Shown here piece after piece: positions 35,115 to 41,691 of a stretch of DNA of 64,000 nucleotides (position 1 is its first letter; each line of letters opens with the position of its first letter). The position numbers were made by a program, and so were the translations under genes. Source of the stretch: JACVRW01 sp963803245 (GTDB lineage: Bacteria > Actinomycetota > Thermoleophilia > Solirubrobacterales > Thermoleophilaceae); the NCBI GenBank assembly GCA_963803245.1, contig CAWDLI010000007.1, positions 62,001 through 126,000 of the forward strand. Direction: 5' to 3'. The notes under the pieces are model-generated. The model searched no databases and was not told the DNA's origin. It worked only from the letters and a program-made list of their open reading frames with translations.

Positions 35115-35486
35115 TCAGAGCCAGGAGCGCGCCCACACCTTGAGCGCGCGCACAGCCGGCTCGAGCGCCTCGCCCTTCACGGTGAGGGCGTACTCGACGC
35201 GAACCGGAGTCTCATCCACCACGCTGCGATGGACGATGCCCTCCGCCTCGAGCTCCTTCATCCGCTCGGAGAGCAGGCGGTCGGACAGGTCGGGCACCAG
35301 CTGCTTGACCTCGGAGAAGCGGGCGGGACCGTCCATCAGCACGAACAGGATCGCGCCTGTCCAGCGCTTTCCGACCAACTCAACGGCCCGGTGATAGGCG
35401 GTGCAGCACGCCTCACGCTGCGCCTCATCATGGGCCTCCGCCGTCGAGGAGCGGGAGACCATGACCGAGATGCTAGCCGCCCTCAT
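35115..35486 (-). CDS. HxlR-family transcriptional regulator
   Basis: The 123-residue winged-helix protein has the HxlR pattern: YHRAVELVGKRWTGAILFVLMDGPARFSEVKQLVPDLSDRLLSERMKELEAEGIVHRSV, followed by VRVEYALTVKGEALEPAVRAL. An N-terminal CC pair (EACCTAYH) could be a redox or reactive-compound sensor, as in other HxlR proteins. The ATG at 35486 overlaps the upstream stop (ATGA) and has GAGG nearby. A second in-frame ATG at 35462 would give a more usual length. It is coupled to the carboxymuconolactone-decarboxylase-like gene and probably binds the palindrome at 36073-36087. Confidence 0.85.
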   Translation of the reverse strand: MRAASISVMVSRSSTAEAHDEAQREACCTAYHRAVELVGKRWTGAILFVLMDGPARFSEVKQLVPDLSDRLLSERMKELEAEGIVHRSVVDETPVRVEYALTVKGEALEPAVRALKVWARSWL

Positions 35487-36046
35487 GCAGCCTCGAGGAG
35501 TCGCGACCCTTCGCGCGAGCCGTCCACGGGCAGGTCGGCGGCGCGGGTGACGAGGTTCGCGAACGAAGCGAGCGCCACCTGGGCCACGGCCTCGAGGATC
35601 TGCTCGTCGGTCCAACCCGCCTCGCGGGCCTCCTCGAGGATGTGGAGCTGGGGTGCTCCGTCGCTCTGGAGCAGCGCCTTGACGAACCGCAGCAGCACCG
35701 CCTCGTGCTCGTCGTGCGAGTCGAACTCACGCGCGAGCGCGATCTCATCGAGGCCGAGCCCCGCCTCGCGCGCAGTGCGCTGGAGAGTGGACAGCCCATA
35801 CTCGCTGCCCTGGTGCTCGGCCACCGCCAGTGCGATGCGCTGAGCGGTCGTCCACTGGAGCGTCCCGTGCCTGAGCTCGGAGCGAAAGCGCGCATAGGCG
35901 CGCAGCGCCGCCGGTGCTCCACCGAGCACTCCGAGGAAGTTGGGGAGCTGGCCTCCGCCCGCGAGCGCGCCCTTCAGGACAGGGACGCTCCGCTCGGGAG
36001 CCGTCAGCTCATCGTGAACCTGGAACCTGGACTCCTTGGTCTTCAT
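35483..36046 (-). CDS. Carboxymuconolactone decarboxylase/AhpD-like protein lacking the CxxC pair
   Basis: The 187-residue protein has the CMD/AhpD helical fold: VPVLKGALAGGGQLPNFLGVLGGAPAALRAYARF at the N-terminus and QRIALAVAEHQGSEYGLSTLQRTAREAGL, where AhpD-like enzymes read 'E-x-x-G-C-x-x-C-x-x-x-H'. Here Ser and Gly stand in for the two cysteines, and the final His is missing, so the peroxidase chemistry of AhpD is unlikely. It may be a decarboxylase-like or purely structural member. It is the first gene of a two-gene operon with the HxlR regulator, preceded by a -10 box and a palindrome. Confidence 0.75.
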   Translation of the reverse strand: MKTKESRFQVHDELTAPERSVPVLKGALAGGGQLPNFLGVLGGAPAALRAYARFRSELRHGTLQWTTAQRIALAVAEHQGSEYGLSTLQRTAREAGLGLDEIALAREFDSHDEHEAVLLRFVKALLQSDGAPQLHILEEAREAGWTDEQILEAVAQVALASFANLVTRAADLPVDGSREGSRLLEAA

Positions 36047-36072
36047 CCTGCCACTTCACTTTCTGCATGCCG

Positions 36073-36091
36073 CTTACGGGCAGTAAGTATA
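36073..36091 (-). promoter_or_regulatory. HxlR-type operator overlapping a -10 box
   Basis: CTTACGGGCAGTAAG (36073-36087) is a palindrome (CTTAC/GTAAG, 5-bp spacer) that overlaps the leftward -10 box TATACT (36086-36091), 27 bp before the first ATG of the operon. An autoregulating HxlR protein encoded in the operon is the natural ligand. Confidence 0.65.
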
Positions 36092-36162
36092 GGGAAGAAA
36101 AGGACTATTCGGCACTCCAATCAGGAGTACGCGGCTACTCGCCGAGCGGATCGAAATGCGGC

Positions 36163-36558
36163 TCAGGCGTGTGCGGTTCCGGCGGCCACGGCCACCAGGA
36201 ACAGGCCCAGCAGGAATGCCCACAGCGCTACGCGGTCCGGTTGCGCGAGCTGTCGCTCGGCCACGCCCGTCAGACGCCGGGCCGGAGTGGGCCGGCCCGT
36301 GATGGTGATCGTGCGGCGCTGCCCGGCCACAGCCGCGGCGGGGCGCTCGAAGCGGGGCGCGGGAGGCGCCGGCGCCTCCGTGCTGATCTCGTGATCGGCG
36401 GCGGGCGCCGTGGACGTGTCCGTACGCGCTGCCGGACGGTCGAACCGACCGGGCCGCGCCTCGGCAGCCTCGATCTTGCGCTCCCACTCGAGAAGCACGT
36501 CTTCACGACTCATGTCCTGGTGATCCTCGCGCAGAGCGCGGGCGCCGCCTGTGGTCAT
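36163..36558 (-). CDS. Small tail-anchored membrane protein under c-di-AMP riboswitch, function unknown
   Basis: I do not recognise a family. The 131-residue product has a charged N-terminal helix (SREDVLLEWERKIEAAEARPG), a Pro/Ala-rich linker with repeated RFxRPAA blocks (GRFDRPAA, PRFERPAA), a short basic stretch (RRTITITGRPTPARRLTG), and one hydrophobic helix at the very C-terminus (WAFLLGLFLVAVAAGTAHA), so it is probably tail-anchored with its bulk in the cytoplasm. ATG 36558 has AAGAAAGAG at good distance. It is preceded by a clear c-di-AMP riboswitch, which in other genera controls wall hydrolases, osmolyte or potassium uptake. A new member of that regulon is likely. Confidence 0.7.
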   Translation of the reverse strand: MTTGGARALREDHQDMSREDVLLEWERKIEAAEARPGRFDRPAARTDTSTAPAADHEISTEAPAPPAPRFERPAAAVAGQRRTITITGRPTPARRLTGVAERQLAQPDRVALWAFLLGLFLVAVAAGTAHA

Positions 36559-36571
36559 CGGTCTCTTTCTT

Positions 36572-36700
36572 ATCGCCTGCGGGGTTAGCTGTCGGGCTCG
36601 CGCTGAAAGAGTTGCGCTACGCGGCTCACCGCGATTCGCCCCTGGCCTGTAGGCCATCCAACCGGTTCCCCCGCGCCCCCTAACCAGGCGGGCTTAGGCT
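36572..36700 (-). promoter_or_regulatory. Cyclic di-AMP (ydaO/yuaA-type) riboswitch
   Basis: Read leftward: GCGCGGGGGAACCGG (GGGGGAACC at 36664-36672), CAGGGGCGAATCGCGG, a hairpin, GAGCCCGACA and GCTAACCCCGCAGGC (36575-36589). All conserved blocks of the class are present and match the other two riboswitches in this window, with one change in the last block. The gene begins 14 bp later. The 235-bp gap up to the cytochrome gene otherwise shows nothing. Confidence 0.9.
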
Positions 36701-36793
36701 CCTTGGACGCGGGCATCCTAGCAGCAGAGCGGAAGCGTCGGACGGAAAAGCGCCGCATCCTCCGCGATTTCCGGACGCCGCAAACGCTGTTGG

Positions 36794-37276
36794 CTACTGG
36801 CCGGCGACCTTGGTCACGTACAGCGCGACGTGCCGGGCTTCCTCGCCCTGCAGCAGACCGGCCGGCATCCGCCCGTCGCCCGTGCCGCCGCGCTTGATCG
36901 CGTTGAGCACACGTTGTTCATCGAGCCCGAGGTCATCGAGGTCCGGCCCGGTAACGCCCTGCGCCTGGACGGCGTCGAGGTTGTGGCAGCTCCAGCAGGT
37001 CTGCCTGAAGAGCCGCTTCCCGTCCTTCTCGTCATCCGTGAGCGCGGTGGTGCGGGTCTTACCGACGCCACCCTCCGCCTCGCCGCGCGATGCGATCACA
37101 ACCGCCGGCACGGCGGCCCCGAGCACCACGTAGAGCAGGAGCATCGAGACCCTGAAGCCGCGCCCTCCGCGCGTGAGATACGCCTCACGGGCAGCAGCCG
37201 GGCCGCCGGAGAAGGCGATGAAGATGACCACGAGTCCCGCGACGATGAACGGGACCAAGACGAGCAGGACTTGCAT
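36794..37276 (-). CDS. Membrane-anchored class I cytochrome c
   Basis: The 160-residue protein has an N-terminal helix (LLVLVPFIVAGLVVIFIAF), a second helix (VSMLLLYVVLGAAVPAVVIA), and a C-terminal cytochrome c domain with one haem site (LFRQTCWSCHNLDAVQAQG) and a methionine ligand likely in GDGRMPAGLL. The domain would sit outside the membrane and carry electrons between respiratory complexes. The adjacent genes do not encode an oxidase, so its partner is unknown; a haem-copper oxidase elsewhere is likely. ATG 37276 is chosen as the first start and gives an orthodox membrane topology. It stands 48 bp downstream of the zinc-ribbon gene on the same strand. Confidence 0.82.
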   Translation of the reverse strand: MQVLLVLVPFIVAGLVVIFIAFSGGPAAAREAYLTRGGRGFRVSMLLLYVVLGAAVPAVVIASRGEAEGGVGKTRTTALTDDEKDGKRLFRQTCWSCHNLDAVQAQGVTGPDLDDLGLDEQRVLNAIKRGGTGDGRMPAGLLQGEEARHVALYVTKVAGQ

Positions 37277-37324
37277 GGCGGCCGGGACTCTACCTGCCGC
37301 GTGCGATGCCGAGCAGAGCCCGCG

Positions 37325-37756
37325 TCAGGCCGAACCCGCGGCTGCCCGCCGGGCGCGCTTCCAGCTCCCGTAGGCGGCGAACACGTCGGCGAGCGGAGGC
37401 AGGCTGTCGTCGTCGGCGGCCTCCTGCTGGTAGTCCACCATCAGGAGCCGCTCCGGGCGCGCGCCGGTCATGTCGGCGACCTTCCGGATGGCGGCGCACA
37501 CGTCAGCCTCGGACACGTCGCCATCCGCGCCGGAGCGCTTGGCCTGGTGCGCGAAGACGCCGGCGGCGCTGCCGCGCGCTCCGGGCTCCTCGGATGGCTC
37601 GTTGCGGGCGCGGCCCGCCCCGATCAGGAGACGGCAATGCGGACAGCGCTGCGGCTCGGGTGGAAAGTCGTCCCCCGCTCTGGCCTCGATGACCAGGTGG
37701 CAGTGGGGACAGTAGGCGTCCTCCGTCTCGTGCTCCCGCTCTCTCAACGACGACAT
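37325..37756 (-). CDS. Zinc-ribbon protein of unknown function
   Basis: The 143-residue protein has two CxxC pairs (AYCPHCHLVIEAR and QRCPHCRLLIG) 20 residues apart at the N-terminus, forming a zinc ribbon, a flexible middle, and a C-terminal helical region (SEADVCAAIRKVADMTG, ADVFAAYGSWKRARRAA). The end resembles short DNA-binding-like helices that occur with HNH or homing-endonuclease-associated proteins, but a nuclease motif is absent. No function is assigned. ATG 37756 has GGAGG four bases upstream. It lies 48 bp upstream of the cytochrome gene and may be cotranscribed with it. Confidence 0.6.
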   Translation of the reverse strand: MSSLREREHETEDAYCPHCHLVIEARAGDDFPPEPQRCPHCRLLIGAGRARNEPSEEPGARGSAAGVFAHQAKRSGADGDVSEADVCAAIRKVADMTGARPERLLMVDYQQEAADDDSLPPLADVFAAYGSWKRARRAAAGSA

Positions 37757-37862
37757 CCGTCCTCCGATCCGGAGGGTTGGTGCAAACTCCAGACACTCCT
37801 CCTTGTCACCCGATCGGGGGGCATTGAAACCCGCAATCCGGCCACGTCCACGTGCGCGCGGG

Positions 37863-38348
37863 TCACTGAAGCGAGACCGCGACCTGCTCGAGATGGTCCA
37901 TCGCCTCCTGCATCCCGCCCTCCATCCCGGAGTTGATGTGCGCGTCCCGGTGCTCCTTGTTCTGGTGGTCCACGAGGAAGGTCACCGTCGTACGTCCGTC
38001 CACCTCGGTGAACGTGAGGGTGTCCAGGGCCTCGCCTTCCGGCATGCCCTCGTAGACCTCCGTGCAGACGATGCGCTCGTCGGGCACGATCTCGCGGTAC
38101 TCGCCATGGAAGGCGACCTCGAACCCGCCCTCGGCGACCATCACGTATCGCCACATCCCGCCCACGCGGAGATCGATCTCGGCGGACGTGACCTCGCCTC
38201 GGTCGCCGCTCCACCAGCGCTTGACCAACTCGGGCGTGGTCCACGCCTTGTACACCAGGTGCCTGGGCGCGTCGAACTCCCGCGTGATGAGGATCTGCTC
38301 GTCCGTCGGGAGCGTCACCGTCGCCGTACCGCTACTCGTCACCGTCAC
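37863..38348 (-). CDS. AHSA1/SRPBCC-domain protein
   Basis: The 161-residue protein is a helix-grip fold of the activator-of-Hsp90 (AHSA1) type: LITREFDAPRHLVYKAWTTPELVKRWW at the start, DLRVGGMWRYVM, GEYREIVPDERIVCTEVYEG and the C-terminal helix SGMEGGMQEAMDHLEQVAVSL. Such bacterial proteins bind hydrophobic ligands; the function is usually unknown. The GTG start overlaps the end of the ArsR gene by 17 bp, so the two are cotranslated. The same pair of domains is fused into one protein at 42428-43195. Confidence 0.82.
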   Translation of the reverse strand: MTVTSSGTATVTLPTDEQILITREFDAPRHLVYKAWTTPELVKRWWSGDRGEVTSAEIDLRVGGMWRYVMVAEGGFEVAFHGEYREIVPDERIVCTEVYEGMPEGEALDTLTFTEVDGRTTVTFLVDHQNKEHRDAHINSGMEGGMQEAMDHLEQVAVSLQ

Positions 38349-38688
38349 CAGCTCCTTTCTCCGTCGCCTTGAGTTCCTCCAGCACGACGTCCAGACGGCC
38401 GAACCGCTCCGACCAGGAGCGCTCGTAGTTCTTCACCCAGTCATGGATGGGCTTGAGCGCCTGGCCGTTGACGCTGTACAGCCGCCGGCGTCCGTCGTCT
38501 CGCACGTCAACCGCTCCCACCTCTCGAAGCACCCGCAGGTGCTTTGAGACCTGCGGCTGAGCAAGCCCGAGCTCGCGAACCAGGTCATTCACCGGGCGCT
38601 CCCCGCCGACGAGCACGTCCAGAATCTGCCGACGGCGGGGTTCCGCCACGGCGTTGAACGCGTCTGCCGTCGTCGCTGCTCGTGCCAT
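38332..38688 (-). CDS. ArsR-family transcriptional regulator
   Basis: The 118-residue winged-helix protein has the ArsR core: FNAVAEPRRRQILDVLVGGERPVNDLVRELGLAQPQVSKHLRVLREVGAVDVRDDGRRRLYSV, with no metal-binding cysteines, so it probably senses something other than metal. The C-terminal helix (LKPIHDWVKNYERSWSERFGRLDVVLEEL) is typical of ArsR proteins paired with AHSA1 partners. It overlaps the AHSA1 gene. The promoter has -10 TATGAT only six bases before the ATG, so the message is probably leaderless. A palindrome in the spacer suggests autorepression. Confidence 0.88.
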   Translation of the reverse strand: MARAATTADAFNAVAEPRRRQILDVLVGGERPVNDLVRELGLAQPQVSKHLRVLREVGAVDVRDDGRRRLYSVNGQALKPIHDWVKNYERSWSERFGRLDVVLEELKATEKGAGDGDE

Positions 38689-38694
38689 GCGGCA

Positions 38695-38722
38695 ATCATA
38701 TACCTATATGGGCATACGTCAA
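38695..38722 (-). promoter_or_regulatory. ArsR/AHSA1 promoter with palindromic operator; leaderless start
   Basis: Leftward -35 TTGACG (38717-38722) and -10 TATGAT (38695-38700) are 16 bp apart. The perfect palindrome CATATACCTATATG (38697-38710) spans spacer and -10. The start codon at 38688 lies six bases after the -10, so transcription probably begins at the ATG itself. Confidence 0.8.
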
Positions 38723-38745
38723 GCGGAAGCGACCTCAGAAATAGA

Positions 38746-38769
38746 AAACCCCCGCGTGAGCGGGGGTTT
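38746..38769 (-). terminator. Terminator of the RNase P RNA gene
   Basis: AAACCCCCGC (38746-38755), loop GTGA, GCGGGGGTTT (38760-38769): a perfect 10-bp stem. Read leftward it ends in GGGGGTTTTCTATTTC, a proper T-rich tail directly after the 3' end of rnpB. Confidence 0.85.
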
Positions 38770-38772
38770 CCC

Positions 38773-39163
38773 TTAGCCGGCCTCTAAGCCGGATTCTGTC
38801 CTGAGCAGTCATCCATCTCGCCCGATCCTCCGGCGGCAACGCCGGCGGGACGGGTGGGGCCTTGCGGCACCTGCGGCCTACCTGGAGCTCGGCGGGCAGC
38901 GTCGTCGCTCCTGCTTGGCCTTGCACCGGGTGGGGTTTGCCTGGCCGGCGTGTCGCCACGCCGCCGGTGCGCTCTTACCGCACCATTTCAACCTTGCCGG
39001 CACCGGGCTCACGTGCGGCCCGGCGCTTAGGCGGTGTGTTTCTGTGGCACTTTCCCGCGGGTTTCCCCGGGTCGGTCCCCCGACCACCCTGCCCTGCGGT
39101 GTCCGGACTTTCCTCGAGGGCCCGGTTGTCTCTCCGAGCTCCCCGCGACTGCTAGGCCGGCAC
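38773..39163 (-). ncRNA. rnpB: RNase P RNA, bacterial type A
   Basis: Read leftward the gene shows the universal RNase P RNA core: GAGGAAAGTCCGGACACC and GCAGGGCAGGGTGG near the 5' end, CCGCGGGAAAGTGCCACAGAAA, and the 3' block GGACAGAATCCGGCTTAGAGG. The two ends pair (GCCGGCCT with AGGCCGGC), closing helix P1, which sets the boundaries to within a few bases. Together with the small protein subunit (not in this window), the RNA cuts the 5' leader from pre-tRNAs. A terminator hairpin follows immediately. No protein-coding frame here should be annotated. Confidence 0.95.
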
Positions 39164-39231
39164 GAAGGATTCTAGGCCCGTTCGGCACCGCCGACCAGGC
39201 CTGCGGGCGGAGTTGCGGCGAGGCGGAGCGG

Positions 39232-39447
39232 TCAGCTCAGCTGCGATCCGCAGTCGCCGCAGACGGCGGCACCCTCGGTGAGCCGCATCGAACCTCGGCA
39301 CACGGGGCAGTCGGCCGCCTGGCCGGCCTCGGCGGCGGCGAGCGTCGCACCAAGGCGCTGCTCCAGCGTGAGGCCGCGCCCCCGTCCCCCCTGGCAGCGC
39401 TCACGCGATGCGAGCCTGCGCGGACTGTCCAGCACGGCCGGGGTCAT
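39232..39447 (-). CDS. Small zinc-ribbon protein translationally coupled to lexA
   Basis: The 71-residue product has one zinc-ribbon-like pair of CxxC motifs (ADCPVCRGSMRLTEGAAVCGDCGS) near its C-terminus and an amphipathic helix before it (LTLEQRLGATLAAAEAGQ). I do not recognise a family. Its ATG (39447) overlaps the lexA stop (ATGA), so it is translated from the lexA message and would be induced in the SOS response. That coupling and the intact zinc ligands argue that it is real despite its size. It ends about 70 bp before the 5' end of rnpB. Confidence 0.55.
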   Translation of the reverse strand: MTPAVLDSPRRLASRERCQGGRGRGLTLEQRLGATLAAAEAGQAADCPVCRGSMRLTEGAAVCGDCGSQLS

Positions 39448-40058
39448 GGGACCCTCCTGCAGACACCCACCACACGCCCGAGCAGCTCGACGTCGCGGAC
39501 GAGAATCGGCTGCAGCGCGTCGTTCTCGGGCTGCAGGCGCACGTGGTCGTCCTCCTTGAAGAAGCGCTTGACCGTGGCCTCGTCCTCGACCAGAGCCACG
39601 ACGATCTCCCCGTTGGCAGCATTGTCCTGGCGCCTGACGACGACGTGGTCGCCCTCGAAGATCCCGGCGTTCACCATCGAGTCGCCCTTGACCTTGAGGA
39701 GGAACTCGCCCTCGTCGCCACCGGCGATCCCGGGAACCGCGACGTACTCCTCGATGTTCTCCTCCGCGAGCATCGGGGCGCCCGCGGCGACCTGACCAAC
39801 CACCGGGAGCCCGCCCGGGGCGACCACCTGCTTCGCCTTGTCCACCAGGATCTCGAGCGCGCGCGGCTTGGTGGGATCACGCCGGAGCAGACCCACCTTC
39901 TCGAGGTTGGCGAGATGCGCGTGCACGGTGGACGAGGACGTAAGCCCGATCGCCTTCCCGATGTCGCGGACCGTAGGCGGATAGCCGTGCTCCGCCCCGT
40001 AACGCCTGATGTAGTCGAAGATCTCCTGCTGGCGCTTCGTGAGATTCAGCTCGACCAT
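39444..40058 (-). CDS. lexA: LexA repressor
   Basis: The 204-residue protein has a winged helix-turn-helix (LTKRQQEIFDYIRRYGAEHGYPPTVRDIGKAIGLTSSSTVHAHLANLEKVGLL) and a self-cleaving S24 domain: cleavage site Ala92-Gly93 (QVAAGAP), nucleophile Ser127 (VKGDSMVNAGI) and Lys164 (DEATVKRF). It represses SOS genes until RecA filaments trigger autocleavage. A consensus box (CGAACATGTGTTCG) overlaps its own promoter start, so it is autoregulated. It heads a two-gene message with a 71-residue zinc-ribbon protein. Confidence 0.96.
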   Translation of the reverse strand: MVELNLTKRQQEIFDYIRRYGAEHGYPPTVRDIGKAIGLTSSSTVHAHLANLEKVGLLRRDPTKPRALEILVDKAKQVVAPGGLPVVGQVAAGAPMLAEENIEEYVAVPGIAGGDEGEFLLKVKGDSMVNAGIFEGDHVVVRRQDNAANGEIVVALVEDEATVKRFFKEDDHVRLQPENDALQPILVRDVELLGRVVGVCRRVP

Positions 40059-40096
40059 CTAGCTCTCCCCTCGCAGCCTTCGCGTATGTGGTGCCT

Positions 40097-40110
40097 CGAA
40101 CATGTGTTCG
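40097..40110. promoter_or_regulatory. LexA (SOS) box
   Basis: CGAACATGTGTTCG is a perfect 14-bp palindrome and an exact fit to the Gram-positive SOS box (CGAAC-N4-GTTCG). It sits just downstream of the lexA -10 box, over the expected transcription start. Confidence 0.95.
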
Positions 40111-40112
40111 TA

Positions 40113-40141
40113 AACGTACACCGGTCCCCGGACGACATCAA
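40113..40141 (-). promoter_or_regulatory. lexA promoter
   Basis: Leftward -35 TTGATG (40136-40141), 17-bp spacer, -10 TACGTT (40113-40118), with the SOS box starting two bases after the -10. Confidence 0.75.
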
Positions 40142-40169
40142 GGGCTGAAAGACGACGGCCGCGCGGCTC

Positions 40170-40175
40170 TATACT
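40170..40175 (+). promoter_or_regulatory. -10 box of tRNA-Leu gene
   Basis: TATACT lies 10 bases before the first tRNA nucleotide, a usual distance for tRNA promoters. No clear -35 box was found. Confidence 0.5.
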
Positions 40176-40185
40176 CGGCCGCCAC

Positions 40186-40271
<86 letters not shown>

Positions 40272-40303
40272 TAGAACTCGGCCGGCCGGCCGGGCTCAGT
40301 TCC

Positions 40304-40615
40304 TCAGTAGTTAACGCCCGCCAGCGCCAGCGGCCGGACCAGGCTGTGGAGGTGATGGACCTCCGGCTCGGGCCAGCTGGTGAGCCGGCCTCCCATCAGC
40401 GCCGCGGCGGCCGGGCGGAGCCGCTCTTCCACGAAGCGGTCGTGATCTTTGCGCGTCTTCCACACATCGAAGATCCGCATCCGTCCATCGTCGGTGACGG
40501 CGGCGGTATGAACGATCAACCCTCGGGGTGGCTCGTCATGCATCCGGATGCTGGCAGCGACAGAGTCGTACTCCTCCTGCCCTACATCGGTCGTGTACTG
40601 AATGACTACCGGCAT
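40304..40615 (-). CDS. Small dimeric alpha/beta-barrel (ABM-like) protein
   Basis: The 103-residue protein looks like a single ferredoxin-like alpha/beta-barrel domain of the antibiotic-biosynthesis-monooxygenase type: PVVIQYTTDVGQEEYDSVAASI, PPRGLIVHTAAVTDDGRMRIFDVWKTRKDHDRFVEERLRPA. The strand order and the 'IFDVWxTxxDHDRFxEERL' block are common in hypothetical members of this fold; enzymatic activity is not assured. It ends 33 bp after the tRNA on the opposite strand, and nothing else in its vicinity suggests a role. The 200-bp gap upstream (40616-40814) shows no clear feature. Confidence 0.65.
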   Translation of the reverse strand: MPVVIQYTTDVGQEEYDSVAASIRMHDEPPRGLIVHTAAVTDDGRMRIFDVWKTRKDHDRFVEERLRPAAAALMGGRLTSWPEPEVHHLHSLVRPLALAGVNY

Positions 40616-40814
40616 GACCGACCCCCCCGCTTGTGCTTTGAAACCGCTGAGTGGTTAGCCCCTCGTGCTGTATCGCCGTTTTCAGCGCCTCACAAACCTC
40701 TTTGGCCCCCCTTGCTGAGCAACTGCGGCGGGCGTATGGTGATCGCCACCAAGCAAAGCGCCCCGGAGAACGCTTTTGACGACCTGGGGCAAGCCAAGGA
40801 AAGGTGAGCTCCCC

Positions 40815-41297
40815 ATGCTCAAGAGCACGGCAACGCCGCCTTCCGCTCCCCCCGGGGACACGGCCACCCTCACCATCGTGGAGCCATTGGTCGAGCGGTT
40901 CTGGGGCGAAGCGAGGCAGACGATGGAAGTCGCAGCCGGCCAGGTCGAGGAAGCGTTGCGATCGGCCCGGGAAGGCAAGACCCACGACGGTCGGCCGGTC
41001 TATGACGAGGCCGCAATCGAGGAACTGGGGGTCGAGCTGTCGGACGCGATGCAGCTCGTCCGGGAGGTACGCCGCGGCGGCTCGGGCGACCTGCGCGTCA
41101 CGGCCGACAGGGCGATGCTGGCCCGCGCGGTCCAGGGTTGCCTGGTCCGGACGGCCGAGGACATCGCCGGCCTGGCCGGGTCGGTCGGGCTCGACAACCC
41201 GGAAATCCACGCCGACCTGCGTATCGAGCTCGGCGCGATCGAGGAGTGGCTGGACGACCTGGCGGCCCTGGCGGACTGGACGCACCCCGTGGACTGA
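40815..41297 (+). CDS. Hypothetical helical protein
   Basis: No family is recognised. The 160-residue product is mainly alpha-helical and acidic (TIVEPLVERFWGEARQTMEVAAGQVEEALRSAR, VELSDAMQLVREVRRGGSGDLRVTADRAM, DLRIELGAIEEWLDDLAALADW), with no signal peptide, membrane helix or cysteine cluster. The ATG at 40815 is preferred to one 39 bp upstream because AGGTGAG lies six bases before it. A SnoaL-like gene follows 22 bp after its stop on the same strand and may be cotranscribed. Confidence 0.6.
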   Translation: MLKSTATPPSAPPGDTATLTIVEPLVERFWGEARQTMEVAAGQVEEALRSAREGKTHDGRPVYDEAAIEELGVELSDAMQLVREVRRGGSGDLRVTADRAMLARAVQGCLVRTAEDIAGLAGSVGLDNPEIHADLRIELGAIEEWLDDLAALADWTHPVD

Positions 41298-41319
41298 CCA
41301 TGTGGCACCGGCGAAGCGG

Positions 41320-41691
41320 ATGAACGAAGCCGAGCGGCGATCGCTGATCCTGCGGTACTGGGAGAACGGCGGTAGTGATCCGGGCGTCGCCCGCGAGACC
41401 TACCACGACGACGCGGTGCTCGAGTTCCCGCAGTCCGGCGAGCGTTTCGACGGCCTGGCCAACTTCCAGGAGTGGCGAAGCGAGTACCCCGCGGGAGTCG
41501 AGCTCGTGATGGGCGAGCTGAGAGGCCAGGGGGACCTGTGGGTCGGGGAGGGAACGATCAGCTACGACGGCGGCCCCAAGCAGCCCGTCGTGAACATCCT
41601 CGAGTTCCGGGGCGCCAAGGTGGCCCGGGAGACGATCTACGTCACCGAGCCCTGGGACGCCCCGGAGTGGCGTGCCCGCTGGCGCGCCTAG
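41320..41691 (+). CDS. SnoaL-like (NTF2-fold) protein
   Basis: The 123-residue protein fits the SnoaL/NTF2 cone fold: RRSLILRYWENGGSDPGVARETYHDDAVLEFPQSGERFDGLANFQEWRSEYP at the start, then LRGQGDLWVGEGTISYDGG and VVNILEFRGAKVARETIYVTEPWDAPEWRARW at the end, which is the standard closing pattern. Such proteins are isomerases, dehydratases or ligand binders; the substrate is unknown. An in-frame GTG at 41302 would add six residues. It ends four bases into the convergent secreted-protein gene. Confidence 0.75.
   Translation: MNEAERRSLILRYWENGGSDPGVARETYHDDAVLEFPQSGERFDGLANFQEWRSEYPAGVELVMGELRGQGDLWVGEGTISYDGGPKQPVVNILEFRGAKVARETIYVTEPWDAPEWRARWRA

Noticed and set aside
40616..40814. A gene between the ABM-like and helical hypothetical proteins
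   Set aside because: No frame with a start, ribosome site and sensible composition fits.
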